From Clostridium sp. (GTDB lineage Bacteria > Bacillota > Clostridia > Clostridiales > Clostridiaceae): 64,000 bases of DNA. Where the stretch lies: NCBI RefSeq assembly GCF_022482905.1, contig NZ_JAKVOI010000001.1, forward strand, positions 3,349,958 to 3,413,957, written 5' to 3'. Each line of letters begins with the position of its first letter. Positions within the stretch are counted from its first letter, which is position 1. The translations under genes and the position numbers were made by a program. The notes beneath the pieces are model-generated. The model ran no database searches and was not told where the DNA came from. It was given only the letters and a program-made list of their open reading frames with translations. Shown here in pieces: positions 6,800 through 16,031 of this stretch.

Positions 6800-9739
6800 T
6801 TGTATAATAATGAAAAAAGAGATATATTCTCAATAATAGGAGGTGAAGATAAAAAAAATCCACTTACAGACGAAAAAATTGCAAAATTATTAAATACTAC
6901 AAGAGAAAAAGTAACTGAAGCAAGACTTTCCAATAATATACCCGATTCGAGAGAAAGAAGAAAAGCATTTATATTAAAGGATATTTTACACTTATTGAAA
7001 AGATATAAAAATATATCAGACAGGAAATTAACAGGTTACTTGAATGATATGGGATATAACGTATCTAGATTTACCGTGACTCAGCTTAGAGATGAGGTTA
7101 AAAACAGCGAGGAATTCAATAAAATGATGGTTGAAAATGTAGAGAATATGGATAAACAAACTGGTGATAATATGGGTTTTGATGTCCATGATCCCCATTT
7201 TTTCAAAGAACTTATAGGATCAAATGGAAGCTTGAAGCTTCAGATAAATCAGGCAAAAGCGGCAATACTGTACCCACCACATGGTCTTCATACACTTTTA
7301 TTGGGACCATCGGGGGTAGGTAAAAGTTACATGGCCGAGGCCATGTATAATTTTGCGGTAGCATCGGGAACCTTTACAAAGGATGCCCCATTTGTAATAT
7401 TCAATTGTGCCGACTATGCTGATAATCCGCAATTGCTTCTATCTCAATTATTTGGACATAAAAAAGGTGCTTTTACCGGTGCAGATTCTCAAAAAGAAGG
7501 ATTGGTAGAAAAAGCAGATGGAGGAATACTGTTTTTGGACGAGGTTCACAGGCTGCCAAATGAAGGACAGGAGATACTATTTAATCTACTGGATAAGGGG
7601 AGCTACAGAAGGCTGGGTGAAACTGAAAATCTTAGAAAAACCAATGTCATGCTTATTGCTGCTACTACAGAAAATCCGAAATCATCTCTTCTTATTACCT
7701 TTAGAAGAAGAATCCCAATGGTTATAGAAATGCCTTCACTTGAAGAAAGACCGATAATGGAAAGATATTATATAATAAAAGAGTTTTTTTTGAAAGAAAT
7801 GCACAGGCTTCAAAAGAAGATTATTGTAGAAACTGATTCAATAAAAGCACTTATGTTTTATGATTGTCCAGGTAATATAGGACAGATAAGGAGCGATATA
7901 CAGGTAGGATGTGCAAGAGGTTTTTTAAATTGCATGGCGGTTAAAACAGATGAAGTCATAATAACTATTTCTGATTTTCCCAATTATGTAAAAACAGGAC
8001 TTTTAAGAGTAGATAAAAGGGGACCTGAGATAAATAATATTTTGAATAAAGATCTTGTAATAAATGAAGATAAAACTTCTACAATAAATGCCATAAATGA
8101 TAGATATGTTATGACGGAAAATATATATCAGTTTATAGAGGAAAGATACAATGAATTGGAAAACAAAGGATTTTCGAAATCGGAAATAGAGGGCGTAGTT
8201 GGAAATGAAGTTGAGGAAGAATTAGAAAATTTCGCTAAAAATATAAATCATGGTACGGCTATATCAAAGGAGGAACTAAGAGAGATTGTAGGTGTTGATA
8301 TAATGAAAACTACAGAACAGGCAATTTCTATAGCACAGACTGAAAACCTAAACATAAAGGGTAATTTATTTTATTCGCTTGCAATACACTTAAGTTCTAC
8401 TTATGAAAGAATTGTCAATAAAAAGATCATAAAAAATCCTCACCTTGAAAGCATAATTAAAAACAATCCCAGAGAGTTTAATATAGCAAAAAAGATGTCA
8501 CGTGTAATTGATGATAATCTGCATATAATAATTCCAGAAGATGAAATAGCATTTATTGCAATGTATCTAAAAACATTTTCAAACGAGGAGATTATTGGGA
8601 AAGGGAAAGTCGGCATTATTGTAATTACACATGGACATGTAGCTGGAGGAATGGTGGAAGTTGCAAATAAACTTCTGGGAGTGAATCATGCTGTTGGTGT
8701 GGAGATGGCATTGAATGAAAGTCCAAAAGCTGTGCTGGATAAAACTATAAAATTAGTCGAGAGAATAGATGAGGGAAGAGGATGTTTGATACTTGTCGAT
8801 ATGGGATCTCTTGTAACTTTTGGTGAAATAGTAACGGAAAAGACAGGTATTCAGACAAGAGTTGTAGGCAGAGTTGATACAGTTATGGTTCTGGAGGCAT
8901 TGAGAAGGGCAATAATATTAAACAGCGGCCTGGATGATGTGGCCAATAATCTGGATGAAGATAAGAGATATGTGGCCAGGGTACAGGGAATACCAAATGG
9001 AAAAAAATTATCTAAAGCGATAATTACCATGTGTATTACCGGGAAGGGAACTGCCATTAAAATAAAGTCTTATATACAGGAAGTAATTTCTTCATTTGAC
9101 GAAGACATAAATTTGATTCCGTTGGGTTTTATAGACGAAAATGACATCCAGGATAAAATAAGAAAGATAAGAGAGACAAATGACATAATAGCATTTGTGG
9201 GAAGCATAAATCCTGAAATAGAGAATATCCCATTTATTTCTGTGGAAGAGATTCTTGGAGAGAGTGGAATAAGCAAATTGAGAAATCTTATAAATAGTGA
9301 AAAGGTTATATATAATCCCATAAGAGAAATTTTAGATGAAAATCTTGTAGTAGTCAATCTTAAAGCTGATACTAAGAATCAGGTAATAGACAGTCTGGTT
9401 GAAATTCTGGAAAAAAACAGCTATGTAAACGATAAGTTTATGTTAAGTGTTTACAAACGTGAAGCCCTAGGTAATACCTATTTGGAGGGAGGAATTGCAA
9501 TACCTCATGGTGAATCAATTTATACCACTAAACCTGCCATTGCTGTAGCAATACTTTACAAGCCTGTGGAGTGGGAGAGGGAATGTAAGGTGAAAATTGC
9601 ATTTATGCTGGCACTGAATGAAGATTCAAAATCCTATATAGATGGGCTCTATAGTATTATAAGAAACAAAGAAATATTAAATAAAATCAAGAATACAGTG
9701 GATAAAAGGGAATTAATAGATTTGCTGAGTTCAAGGTAA
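6800..9739 (+). CDS. LevR-family sigma-54-dependent PTS-regulated activator (cluster 1)
   Basis: 979 residues from TTG 6800, seven bases after GGGGGTG; the GTG at 6791 is inside that site. Domain order: N-terminal helical DNA-binding region; AAA+ sigma-54 domain with Walker A GPSGVGKS near 168, the sigma-54 contact loop GAFTGA near 222 and Walker B GGILFLDEVHR near 240; one PTS regulation domain (about 445-590, histidine in LAIHLSS); an EIIA-mannose-like domain with THGHVAGG near 609; an EIIB-like segment with CITGKG near 744; and a C-terminal EIIA-fructose-like domain with IPHGE near 900. It likely opens sigma-54 promoters of the adjacent galactitol-type PTS operon, with activity set by PTS phosphorylation. 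Confidence 0.9.
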   Translation: MYNNEKRDIFSIIGGEDKKNPLTDEKIAKLLNTTREKVTEARLSNNIPDSRERRKAFILKDILHLLKRYKNISDRKLTGYLNDMGYNVSRFTVTQLRDEVKNSEEFNKMMVENVENMDKQTGDNMGFDVHDPHFFKELIGSNGSLKLQINQAKAAILYPPHGLHTLLLGPSGVGKSYMAEAMYNFAVASGTFTKDAPFVIFNCADYADNPQLLLSQLFGHKKGAFTGADSQKEGLVEKADGGILFLDEVHRLPNEGQEILFNLLDKGSYRRLGETENLRKTNVMLIAATTENPKSSLLITFRRRIPMVIEMPSLEERPIMERYYIIKEFFLKEMHRLQKKIIVETDSIKALMFYDCPGNIGQIRSDIQVGCARGFLNCMAVKTDEVIITISDFPNYVKTGLLRVDKRGPEINNILNKDLVINEDKTSTINAINDRYVMTENIYQFIEERYNELENKGFSKSEIEGVVGNEVEEELENFAKNINHGTAISKEELREIVGVDIMKTTEQAISIAQTENLNIKGNLFYSLAIHLSSTYERIVNKKIIKNPHLESIIKNNPREFNIAKKMSRVIDDNLHIIIPEDEIAFIAMYLKTFSNEEIIGKGKVGIIVITHGHVAGGMVEVANKLLGVNHAVGVEMALNESPKAVLDKTIKLVERIDEGRGCLILVDMGSLVTFGEIVTEKTGIQTRVVGRVDTVMVLEALRRAIILNSGLDDVANNLDEDKRYVARVQGIPNGKKLSKAIITMCITGKGTAIKIKSYIQEVISSFDEDINLIPLGFIDENDIQDKIRKIRETNDIIAFVGSINPEIENIPFISVEEILGESGISKLRNLINSEKVIYNPIREILDENLVVVNLKADTKNQVIDSLVEILEKNSYVNDKFMLSVYKREALGNTYLEGGIAIPHGESIYTTKPAIAVAILYKPVEWERECKVKIAFMLALNEDSKSYIDGLYSIIRNKEILNKIKNTVDKRELIDLLSSR

Positions 9740-9759
9740 TACATTTTCAGCCTTACTTT

Positions 9760-9775
9760 TGGCATGGCATTTGCT
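9760..9775 (+). promoter_or_regulatory. Sigma-54 promoter of PTS cluster 1
   Basis: TGGCAT, five bases, then TTGCT, a very close match to the TGGCAC-N5-TTGCA consensus with correct spacing. It sits in the 83-bp gap between levR1 and the first PTS gene, about 48 bp before the IIA start. This is the expected target of the adjacent LevR-type activator. Confidence 0.8.
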
Positions 9776-9822
9776 TTAGTAAAATGGTGAAAAATGAATG
9801 ACGATTAAGGAGGTTTTCCCAG

Positions 9823-10308
9823 ATGGTTTTTGATTTAGAAAAATTCAAAGTAGATAAAAAAGTTGTATTGATAAATTTGGAAGATACCGACAAAATTGAA
9901 GTGCTCAAGAAAATGGCAGATAGGCTTTGTAAAGAAGGGTATGTAAAAAAATCGTATATACAAGGTATTTTAAAAAGAGAGAAAGTATTTCCGACAGGCT
10001 TACAGGCGGAAGGGTGTGGAGTAGCCATTCCACATACTGATGTCGAACACGTAAACAGTCCAATGATAGCTGTGGCAACTTTGAAGAATACAGTTGAATT
10101 CAACATGATGGGAGGTGAACGCGATGACAAGGTCGATGTAAAAATAATATTCATGCTTGCCATGAAGGATGGAAATGCACAATTGGCATTACTTCAAAAA
10201 TTGATGGAAATTATACAGGATCGTGAGTTGCTTGAGAAGATATGCAGGGAGGATGAAATCGATAGCTTAGTGTCATTGATAAATAGTGTATTTACAAGTA
10301 AGAATTAA
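9823..10308 (+). CDS. PTS IIA component, galactitol/fructose type (cluster 1)
   Basis: 161 residues forming a single PTS_EIIA type-2 domain. The phosphorylated histidine is in GVAIPHTDVEH (about residue 71). It passes phosphate from HPr to the IIB subunit encoded next. A ribosome binding site AAGGAGG precedes the ATG. First gene after the sigma-54 promoter, so it defines the start of the operon. It resembles GatA, but the transported polyol is not known. Confidence 0.88.
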   Translation: MVFDLEKFKVDKKVVLINLEDTDKIEVLKKMADRLCKEGYVKKSYIQGILKREKVFPTGLQAEGCGVAIPHTDVEHVNSPMIAVATLKNTVEFNMMGGERDDKVDVKIIFMLAMKDGNAQLALLQKLMEIIQDRELLEKICREDEIDSLVSLINSVFTSKN

Positions 10309-10343
10309 ATAAAATAATATTTTATAGTTGGGAGTGTGTAATT

Positions 10344-10643
10344 ATGAGTAAATTTAAAATTTTGGCTGTGTGTGGAACTGGAGTAGCTACATCTACCGTA
10401 GCTGCAGAGAAATGCAAGGAAATGCTTATCAAAAAAGGTCTGGATGTTGATGTTACAGAATGTAAAGCTATTGAAGTGGCTTCAAAGGTGGACATGTTCA
10501 AGCCAGATGTAATAGTTCACACTACACCTGTAAATGATGAAGCTGCAAAGGGAGTAAAAAAATTTGCAGGACTGCCGTTTCTGACAGGAATAGGAATCGA
10601 TAAGCTTACAGATGAAATCGTTGTATATCTGACAAATAAGTAA
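10344..10643 (+). CDS. PTS IIB component, galactitol type (cluster 1)
   Basis: 99 residues, the usual GatB length. The phosphocysteine P-loop is intact: ILAVCGTGVATST, cysteine at about residue 10. It receives phosphate from IIA and transfers it to the sugar alcohol bound by IIC. Separated from IIA by 35 bp and from the dehydrogenase by 17 bp, hence co-transcribed. A second IIB-like protein without the cysteine lies downstream of IIC in the same operon. Confidence 0.92.
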   Translation: MSKFKILAVCGTGVATSTVAAEKCKEMLIKKGLDVDVTECKAIEVASKVDMFKPDVIVHTTPVNDEAAKGVKKFAGLPFLTGIGIDKLTDEIVVYLTNK

Positions 10644-10660
10644 AACAAGGAGGAATAAGC

Positions 10661-11710
10661 ATGAAAGGAAAAATGAAAGCACAGATGTTCTATGCACCAG
10701 GAGATGTAAGATTTGAAGAGGTGGACATACCCACTCCCGGAGACAACGAGATACTGGTAAAAGTCAAAGCTGCCCTTACCTGTGGTACCGATCTCAAGAC
10801 CTACAGAAGAGGACATCCCACTATAATTACAAAAACACCTTCAACCTTTGGACATGAATTCGCAGGTGATGTTGTCGAGGCCGGTAAAAACGTTACCGGA
10901 TTTAAGCCTGGCGACAGGGTCGTAGGTGCAAATACCGCGCCCTGCTACCACTGTTATTTCTGCAAAAGAGGAATGTTCAGCCTATGCGAGGACCTTCAGT
11001 ATTTAAATGGAGCTTTTTCGGAATACGTTGTGGTTCCCGAGAGAATACTCAATTACAACTACTACAAGATTCCTGAAGGACTTGATTATAGGGAGGCCGC
11101 CCTTGTAGAGCCACTTGGATGTGCCGTCCATGGTATAGATAGAACCCCGATAAAAGTTGGTGAAACCATAGCAGTAATAGGTGCCGGTCCAATAGGCCTC
11201 ATGTTTGTAAAGCTTGCCACTTTGAAAGGTGCAAGGGTAATCTCTGTAGATCTGTCAGATTACAGGCTTGAACAGGCGAAGAAATTTGGGGCTGTATACA
11301 CGGTAAATGCATCCTCACCGGAACATATAGAAAAAGTAAGAAAACTCTCACAGGAAGGAAAAGGTGTGGACGTTGCAATTGAGGCTACAGGTTTCCCCCA
11401 GGCATGGGAAAATGCAATAAACATGATAAGACCTCGGGGACTTGTACTGGCCTTCGGCGGAACTAAAAAGGGATCACAGATAACAATTGACTGCCAGAAA
11501 TTCCACTACGAGGAAATACAGATAAAGGCAGTATATCACCATACACCATATCATATACAGCAGGCCCTGCACCTTCTTGCAACCAAGGAGATTGACGGCA
11601 GTATGTTTATAACGGGAGAATATCCTCTTTCAAAAACCATAGATGCACTTGAGAGCATTGGAAGGCAGGAAGGCATTAAATATGCCATATTGCCTGAACT
11701 CGACAGGTAG
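10661..11710 (+). CDS. Zinc-dependent medium-chain dehydrogenase (polyol phosphate dehydrogenase candidate)
   Basis: 349 residues of the MDR/threonine-sorbitol dehydrogenase family. Catalytic zinc ligands are seen in ALTCGTD and TFGHEFAG; the structural zinc loop has four cysteines in CYHCYFCKRGMFSLC; the NAD-binding motif is VIGAGPIGLMF near residue 175. It lies between the IIB and IIC genes, as gatD lies with gatABC, and so may oxidise the imported polyol phosphate to a ketose phosphate. Substrate unproven; direct oxidation of an unphosphorylated alcohol is the alternative. Confidence 0.82.
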   Translation: MKGKMKAQMFYAPGDVRFEEVDIPTPGDNEILVKVKAALTCGTDLKTYRRGHPTIITKTPSTFGHEFAGDVVEAGKNVTGFKPGDRVVGANTAPCYHCYFCKRGMFSLCEDLQYLNGAFSEYVVVPERILNYNYYKIPEGLDYREAALVEPLGCAVHGIDRTPIKVGETIAVIGAGPIGLMFVKLATLKGARVISVDLSDYRLEQAKKFGAVYTVNASSPEHIEKVRKLSQEGKGVDVAIEATGFPQAWENAINMIRPRGLVLAFGGTKKGSQITIDCQKFHYEEIQIKAVYHHTPYHIQQALHLLATKEIDGSMFITGEYPLSKTIDALESIGRQEGIKYAILPELDR

Positions 11711-11752
11711 ATTTGTAAACTCATAATAAAATAATGATTAAGGGGTGGAGAT

Positions 11753-13159
11753 ATGAATTTTTTAGAACTAATTAAAACGGGAGTTAATTGGGTATTAAAT
11801 TTAGGTGCAGCTACAATGCTACCGATTATAATGATTATCTTCGGGCTGATTTTAGGACAAGGATTTAAAAAGTCATTCAAGTCAGGGGTAACCATAGGCA
11901 TTGGATTTGTCGGACTTAATCTTGTTATTCAATTGCTGACTAATTCTGTAGGAGCAGCAGCCCAGGCATTGGTCAAAAATCTGGGCGTACATTTAAGCAT
12001 AATAGATGTAGGGTGGCCTGTGGGAGCGGCTATAACATTTGCAACACCTATAGCAGCTTTGCTGATTCCAGCTATTTTCATATTCAACATGATACTGCTT
12101 TATTTTAATATGACCAAGACTATGGATGTCGATATATGGAACTACTGGCATTTGATATTCCCAGGTGCAATGGTTTACTATGCTTTTGATAAGAATATAG
12201 TCTTGGCTATAGTTGTAGCCCTGATTAATACATTTGTTATTTTCAAACTTGCGGATTGGACGGCACCTGTTATTGAACACTATTTTGGACTTCCAGGTAT
12301 ATCATTGCCTCATGGTGAAACTGTAAACTTTGCTCCAATTATGTATACATTGAATAAAATTGAAGATAAGATTCCTCTTTTAAACAAGGTTGTAATCAAT
12401 GAAAAGATAATTGAGCAGAAAATGGGAGTATTTGGTGAACCCCTGACTATAGGGCTGATATTGGGACTGATATTAGGGGCATTGGGAAGATATAATGTGG
12501 CAAATACATTGACATTAGGAATTCAAATGGCTGCGGTAATGGTTTTAATGCCTAAGATGGTAGGGCTGCTCATGGAGGGTTTAATGCCTATATCGGAAGG
12601 TGCAAGGGAATTCATATCCAAAAAATTTCCAGGTAAGGAGGTTTATATAGGATTAGATGCCGCAGTTGTTGTAGGAAATCCTTCAAATATGGCTGTTGCA
12701 CTTATAATGATACCCATTACTATAGTATTATCAATTATATTGCCTTATAATAGATTGCTTCCTTTTGCAGATTTGGCTGCATTGCCGTTTACTGTTATTT
12801 GGGCGGTAGCAGCTACCAAAGGAAATATATTCAGAGGATTGATTAATTCTATTATAACCATGTGTGGAGTATTCTTTATTGCAACAAATTTAGGTGCACT
12901 TACTACGACATTAGGTCATGCGGTAGGTTTTGCTTTTCCTAAAGGAGCAACTATGATTTCAGGTATAGATATGAGCTGTCATGTTACGTTATGGATACTG
13001 CTGAAGATTTTTGATATTAAAAATTTACCTGTGTTTTTAGTTGGATTAATTGCTTTAATCGCTTATGCAGGAATGTGGTTCTGGGTTAGAAATGATATTA
13101 AAAAGCAATACAATTTAGATGACAATTTCAATAAGATAGAGGGGAAGCTTGAAAAATAA
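11753..13159 (+). CDS. PTS IIC component, galactitol (GAT) family (cluster 1)
   Basis: 468 residues, hydrophobic with about ten to twelve membrane segments, matching the EIIC-GAT family length. Family-like stretches include GPVGAAITF-type VGWPVGAAITF, FGEPLTIGLILGLILG and LMEGLMPISEGAREF. It is the membrane channel that binds and moves the sugar alcohol while IIB phosphorylates it. Start ATG 11753 follows AAGGGGTGGAG. It sits between the dehydrogenase and the cysteine-less IIB-like gene. Confidence 0.9.
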   Translation: MNFLELIKTGVNWVLNLGAATMLPIIMIIFGLILGQGFKKSFKSGVTIGIGFVGLNLVIQLLTNSVGAAAQALVKNLGVHLSIIDVGWPVGAAITFATPIAALLIPAIFIFNMILLYFNMTKTMDVDIWNYWHLIFPGAMVYYAFDKNIVLAIVVALINTFVIFKLADWTAPVIEHYFGLPGISLPHGETVNFAPIMYTLNKIEDKIPLLNKVVINEKIIEQKMGVFGEPLTIGLILGLILGALGRYNVANTLTLGIQMAAVMVLMPKMVGLLMEGLMPISEGAREFISKKFPGKEVYIGLDAAVVVGNPSNMAVALIMIPITIVLSIILPYNRLLPFADLAALPFTVIWAVAATKGNIFRGLINSIITMCGVFFIATNLGALTTTLGHAVGFAFPKGATMISGIDMSCHVTLWILLKIFDIKNLPVFLVGLIALIAYAGMWFWVRNDIKKQYNLDDNFNKIEGKLEK

Positions 13160-13185
13160 ATTCTACTGAAAGAAGGGACAAATAT

Positions 13186-13464
13186 ATGAGTAAAAAGATA
13201 GTGGTTGCAACAGGTACGTCACAGCATAAAATGGAATTTGCTGTAAATTATATAATGGAATATTGCAAAAAGAAAGGATTGGATGTGGAAGTCGAAGGAG
13301 TCAATGTGTATAAAGCAGATATTCAAGCATTAGATCCTAGTGTTGTTGTATTAATAGGACCCAATAGTTCTAGAATAGATAAACCTGTCGTTATGGGTAC
13401 AGCATTTGTCACTAAAATAGGTATGGAAAAAACATGTGAAGATATTATTAAATATTTAAAATAG
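13186..13464 (+). CDS. PTS IIB-like protein lacking the phosphorylatable cysteine
   Basis: 92 residues, aligning over its length with the cluster 1 IIB: KIVVATGTSQHKM matches KILAVCGTGVATST, with threonine where the active cysteine should be. The following helix and KKGLDVEVEGVNV also match KKGLDVDVTECKA. It cannot take part in ordinary IIB phosphotransfer, so it is either a decaying duplicate or a non-catalytic partner (for example a regulator or a substrate-specificity subunit). Good ribosome binding site (AGAAGGGA) and intact frame argue against simple decay. Between IIC and the GpsA-like gene. Confidence 0.75.
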   Translation: MSKKIVVATGTSQHKMEFAVNYIMEYCKKKGLDVEVEGVNVYKADIQALDPSVVVLIGPNSSRIDKPVVMGTAFVTKIGMEKTCEDIIKYLK

Positions 13465-13481
13465 ATTAGAGATGTATCAAT

Positions 13482-14522
13482 ATGGCAAAAGTGACTATAA
13501 TAGGCGCAGGAGCGATGGGTAGTGCTTTAACTGTTCCATTGGTTGAAAATGGACATACGGTTAATCTATGGGGAACGGAGTTGGACAAAAAAATAATCGA
13601 TAATCTGAAAGATGGAATGAAGCATCCAAAACATAAATGCAGGCTTCCTTCAGAAATAAACACTTTTTATGTTAATCAGCTTGATAAGGCCATGGAAAAT
13701 ACGGATCTTGTGATAATGGCTATAACATCAGATGCATTTAGAAAAATTTTCGTGAGGGTTATACCATATTTGCATGAGAGTATGATAGTTGGAAGTGTAT
13801 CAAAAGGTTTTGAGAGGAATAGCAAAGGAAAAGTAATAATACTTCCGGAAATGATGAAAGAAGCTCTTCCTGATAAAATGAAAAATAAAATTTCATTTGT
13901 AGCAGTTGGTGGACCATGCAAAGCAATTGAGGTTATATGGAAATCTCCTACATGGGTTACTTATTCAAGCGAAAATATAGAAAGCGCCAAATATATGCAG
14001 AATATTCTAAATACTACAGATTATAGAGTTCAAGTGAATGATGATGTAATTGGAACTGAGATATGTGCGGCAATGAAAAATGCATATGCGATATCCCTTG
14101 GAATAGCAGAAGGATTTAAAAACAGAACAGGCTTTTTTCATAAAAATGCAAAGGGAGCATTGTTTACTGCAGCTATAAAAGAAATGATGATACTTGTAGA
14201 AGCTCTTGGAGGAAATACTGAATCTGTTATTGGACTCCCGGGTATAGGAGATCTTGAACTTACAGGTGAGGCAGGTAGAAACAGAGTCATAGGTGAAGCT
14301 ATAGGTGGAGGTTTAAGCGGAAAAGCTGCTATGAAAAAGATGGATGATGAAGGCATAACTGTAGAAGGATGCCAGGCTGTGAAGCTGGGCTTTGATCTAG
14401 TAAAGCAGTTGGAAATAGATCAAAAATTAAGTGCTGAGGATATGCCACTTCTCAACAATTTATATGAAATACTTTATAAAGATAAATCAGGCTATGAAGT
14501 CATGACTAAATTATTACAATAA
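13482..14522 (+). CDS. Glycerol-3-phosphate dehydrogenase (GpsA)-like oxidoreductase
   Basis: 346 residues, the GpsA family length. Rossmann motif IIGAGAMGSALT at the N-terminus, SVSKGFE, the catalytic lysine context CAAMKNAYAISLGIAEG near residue 195, and the substrate loop LPGIGDLELTGEAGRNRVIG. Canonical GpsA reduces dihydroxyacetone phosphate to sn-glycerol-3-phosphate for lipid synthesis. Here the gene is embedded in a PTS catabolic operon, so it more likely handles a polyol phosphate or disposes of DHAP made by the following aldolase. Ribosome binding site is weak (TTAGAG). Confidence 0.8.
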   Translation: MAKVTIIGAGAMGSALTVPLVENGHTVNLWGTELDKKIIDNLKDGMKHPKHKCRLPSEINTFYVNQLDKAMENTDLVIMAITSDAFRKIFVRVIPYLHESMIVGSVSKGFERNSKGKVIILPEMMKEALPDKMKNKISFVAVGGPCKAIEVIWKSPTWVTYSSENIESAKYMQNILNTTDYRVQVNDDVIGTEICAAMKNAYAISLGIAEGFKNRTGFFHKNAKGALFTAAIKEMMILVEALGGNTESVIGLPGIGDLELTGEAGRNRVIGEAIGGGLSGKAAMKKMDDEGITVEGCQAVKLGFDLVKQLEIDQKLSAEDMPLLNNLYEILYKDKSGYEVMTKLLQ

Positions 14523-14548
14523 TATTTTAGATATGGAGGAAGATAATT

Positions 14549-15211
14549 ATGTTGGAAAAATTAAAGAAGGAGTTAGTAGAGATAGCGAAAGAGGCGGACA
14601 GCTCAGGGCTGTGCAGGCATAAATCAGGAAATTTCAGCATAAGGGACAGGAAAACGGGATATGTGGTTGTAACACCCACAGGTGTGGACAGAAAGGAATT
14701 GAGTTATCACGACATATGTGTGGTGGATATGAATGCAAGTGTAGTTGAGATAGAGACAAATGTAAGACCCACAAGTGAATTCCTGATGCACATTGCAGTA
14801 TACAGGACAAGAAAAGATGTGCATTCTGTAATCCATACACACTCCAAATTTGCAACGGCATTTGCGGTACTTGGCAAATCAATACCGTCAATAGTCTATG
14901 AGTGTGCAAACCTTAAGCTGAAGGATGGAATAATTCCTGTTGCGCCTTATGGCACACCTGGTACCACCGAGCTTTCAAACAGTGTAGTAGAGCCTATACA
15001 GAGAGCTGATGCAATACTTCTTGAAAGCCATGGAGTATTGACGGTGGATGAAGATCCGAAGGAAGCTCTCCTGAAGGCGCATTATGTAGAAGAGCTTGCT
15101 GAAATATATTATAGAGCTCTTATAATAAATGGAGGAAAGGAACCAAAGGTAGTTCCTGTTGAAGAAATTCAAAGATGGAAGTATCCTTCTCAGATAAAAA
15201 TGAACAAGTAG
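14549..15211 (+). CDS. Class II aldolase (fuculose-phosphate aldolase-like), copy 1
   Basis: 220 residues, the size of FucA-type class II aldolases. Visible features: KSGNFSIRDR (substrate loop), catalytic glutamate in RPTSEFLMH, zinc histidines in VIHTHSKFATAF, and a third histidine in LLESHGVLTV. It probably cleaves a ketose phosphate to DHAP plus an aldehyde; 3-oxo-acid phosphate decarboxylase (OtnC-like) activity is possible. A second copy at 26568 is about 91 percent identical at protein level and has exact shared DNA stretches of about 45 bases. Confidence 0.85.
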   Translation: MLEKLKKELVEIAKEADSSGLCRHKSGNFSIRDRKTGYVVVTPTGVDRKELSYHDICVVDMNASVVEIETNVRPTSEFLMHIAVYRTRKDVHSVIHTHSKFATAFAVLGKSIPSIVYECANLKLKDGIIPVAPYGTPGTTELSNSVVEPIQRADAILLESHGVLTVDEDPKEALLKAHYVEELAEIYYRALIINGGKEPKVVPVEEIQRWKYPSQIKMNK

Positions 15212-15238
15212 AATAATATTATTTTGGAAGTGGTGGGG

Positions 15239-15994
15239 ATGAAAGGTAAATTTAGTGGAAAGGTAGTGCTTGTTACTGGAGCAAGCAGGGGAATAGGAAT
15301 GATCACATCCCGAACCTTTGCAGAAAAAGGAGCTTCCGTGTATATGCTGGCCCGTAATGATAATTTGGGAATTGGTCTTCAAACTGAATTTAGAAACAGG
15401 GGACTTGATGTAAGGTACCTTCACATGGATATCACCGACAAAAACAATGTTGATTCAGTAGTAGATAAAATTATAAAAAAGGAGGACAAAATTGACATAC
15501 TTGTTCATAGTGCAGGTCAATCCATGAGAACCAGGTTTATAGATATGTCATATGAGGAATGGGCAAAAGTTATAAATGTAAATTTGAATGGAAGTTTTTT
15601 GATATGCAAGGCAGTTGGACAGCACATGATAAAACGCAAATATGGAAAGATTGTCATAATTTCGTCAGGTTCAGCTTTAACAGGCACTGGAGGGGGCGCT
15701 CATTATGCTACGTCTAAAGCTGGACAGATTGGATTTACAAGGGCACTTGCAAATGAACTGTCTAGGTACAATATAAATGTAAATTCTATAGCGCCAAGAA
15801 GTATTAATACAGAGTTGTTAAATAAATTATATCCTACTCAAGAAAAAAGAAAGATACTTATAGATAAGATACCTATTGGTAGAATTGGAGAACCAGAGGA
15901 TATAGCAAATATTGCGTTATTTTTGTCTTGTGAAGATAGTAGCTTTATATCTGGGCAGTATATACTCGCTGATGGAGGAAGAACATTTTCATAA
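15239..15994 (+). CDS. Short-chain dehydrogenase/reductase
   Basis: 251 residues from ATG 15239, preceded by GGTGGGG; an upstream in-frame TTG has no site. Classical SDR: NAD(P)-binding VTGASRGIGM at residue 11, NNxD region, NVNLNGSFL, catalytic serine in IISSGSAL and the YxxxK pair in HYATSKAGQIGF. The C-terminus ends in GQYILADGG. In this operon it may oxidise a polyol phosphate or reduce an aldehyde from the aldolase; the substrate cannot be told from sequence. Confidence 0.82.
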   Translation: MKGKFSGKVVLVTGASRGIGMITSRTFAEKGASVYMLARNDNLGIGLQTEFRNRGLDVRYLHMDITDKNNVDSVVDKIIKKEDKIDILVHSAGQSMRTRFIDMSYEEWAKVINVNLNGSFLICKAVGQHMIKRKYGKIVIISSGSALTGTGGGAHYATSKAGQIGFTRALANELSRYNINVNSIAPRSINTELLNKLYPTQEKRKILIDKIPIGRIGEPEDIANIALFLSCEDSSFISGQYILADGGRTFS

Positions 15995-16031
15995 TCTAAA
16001 CGAAAATAAAATTTTGTAGGAGGAATAAAAA

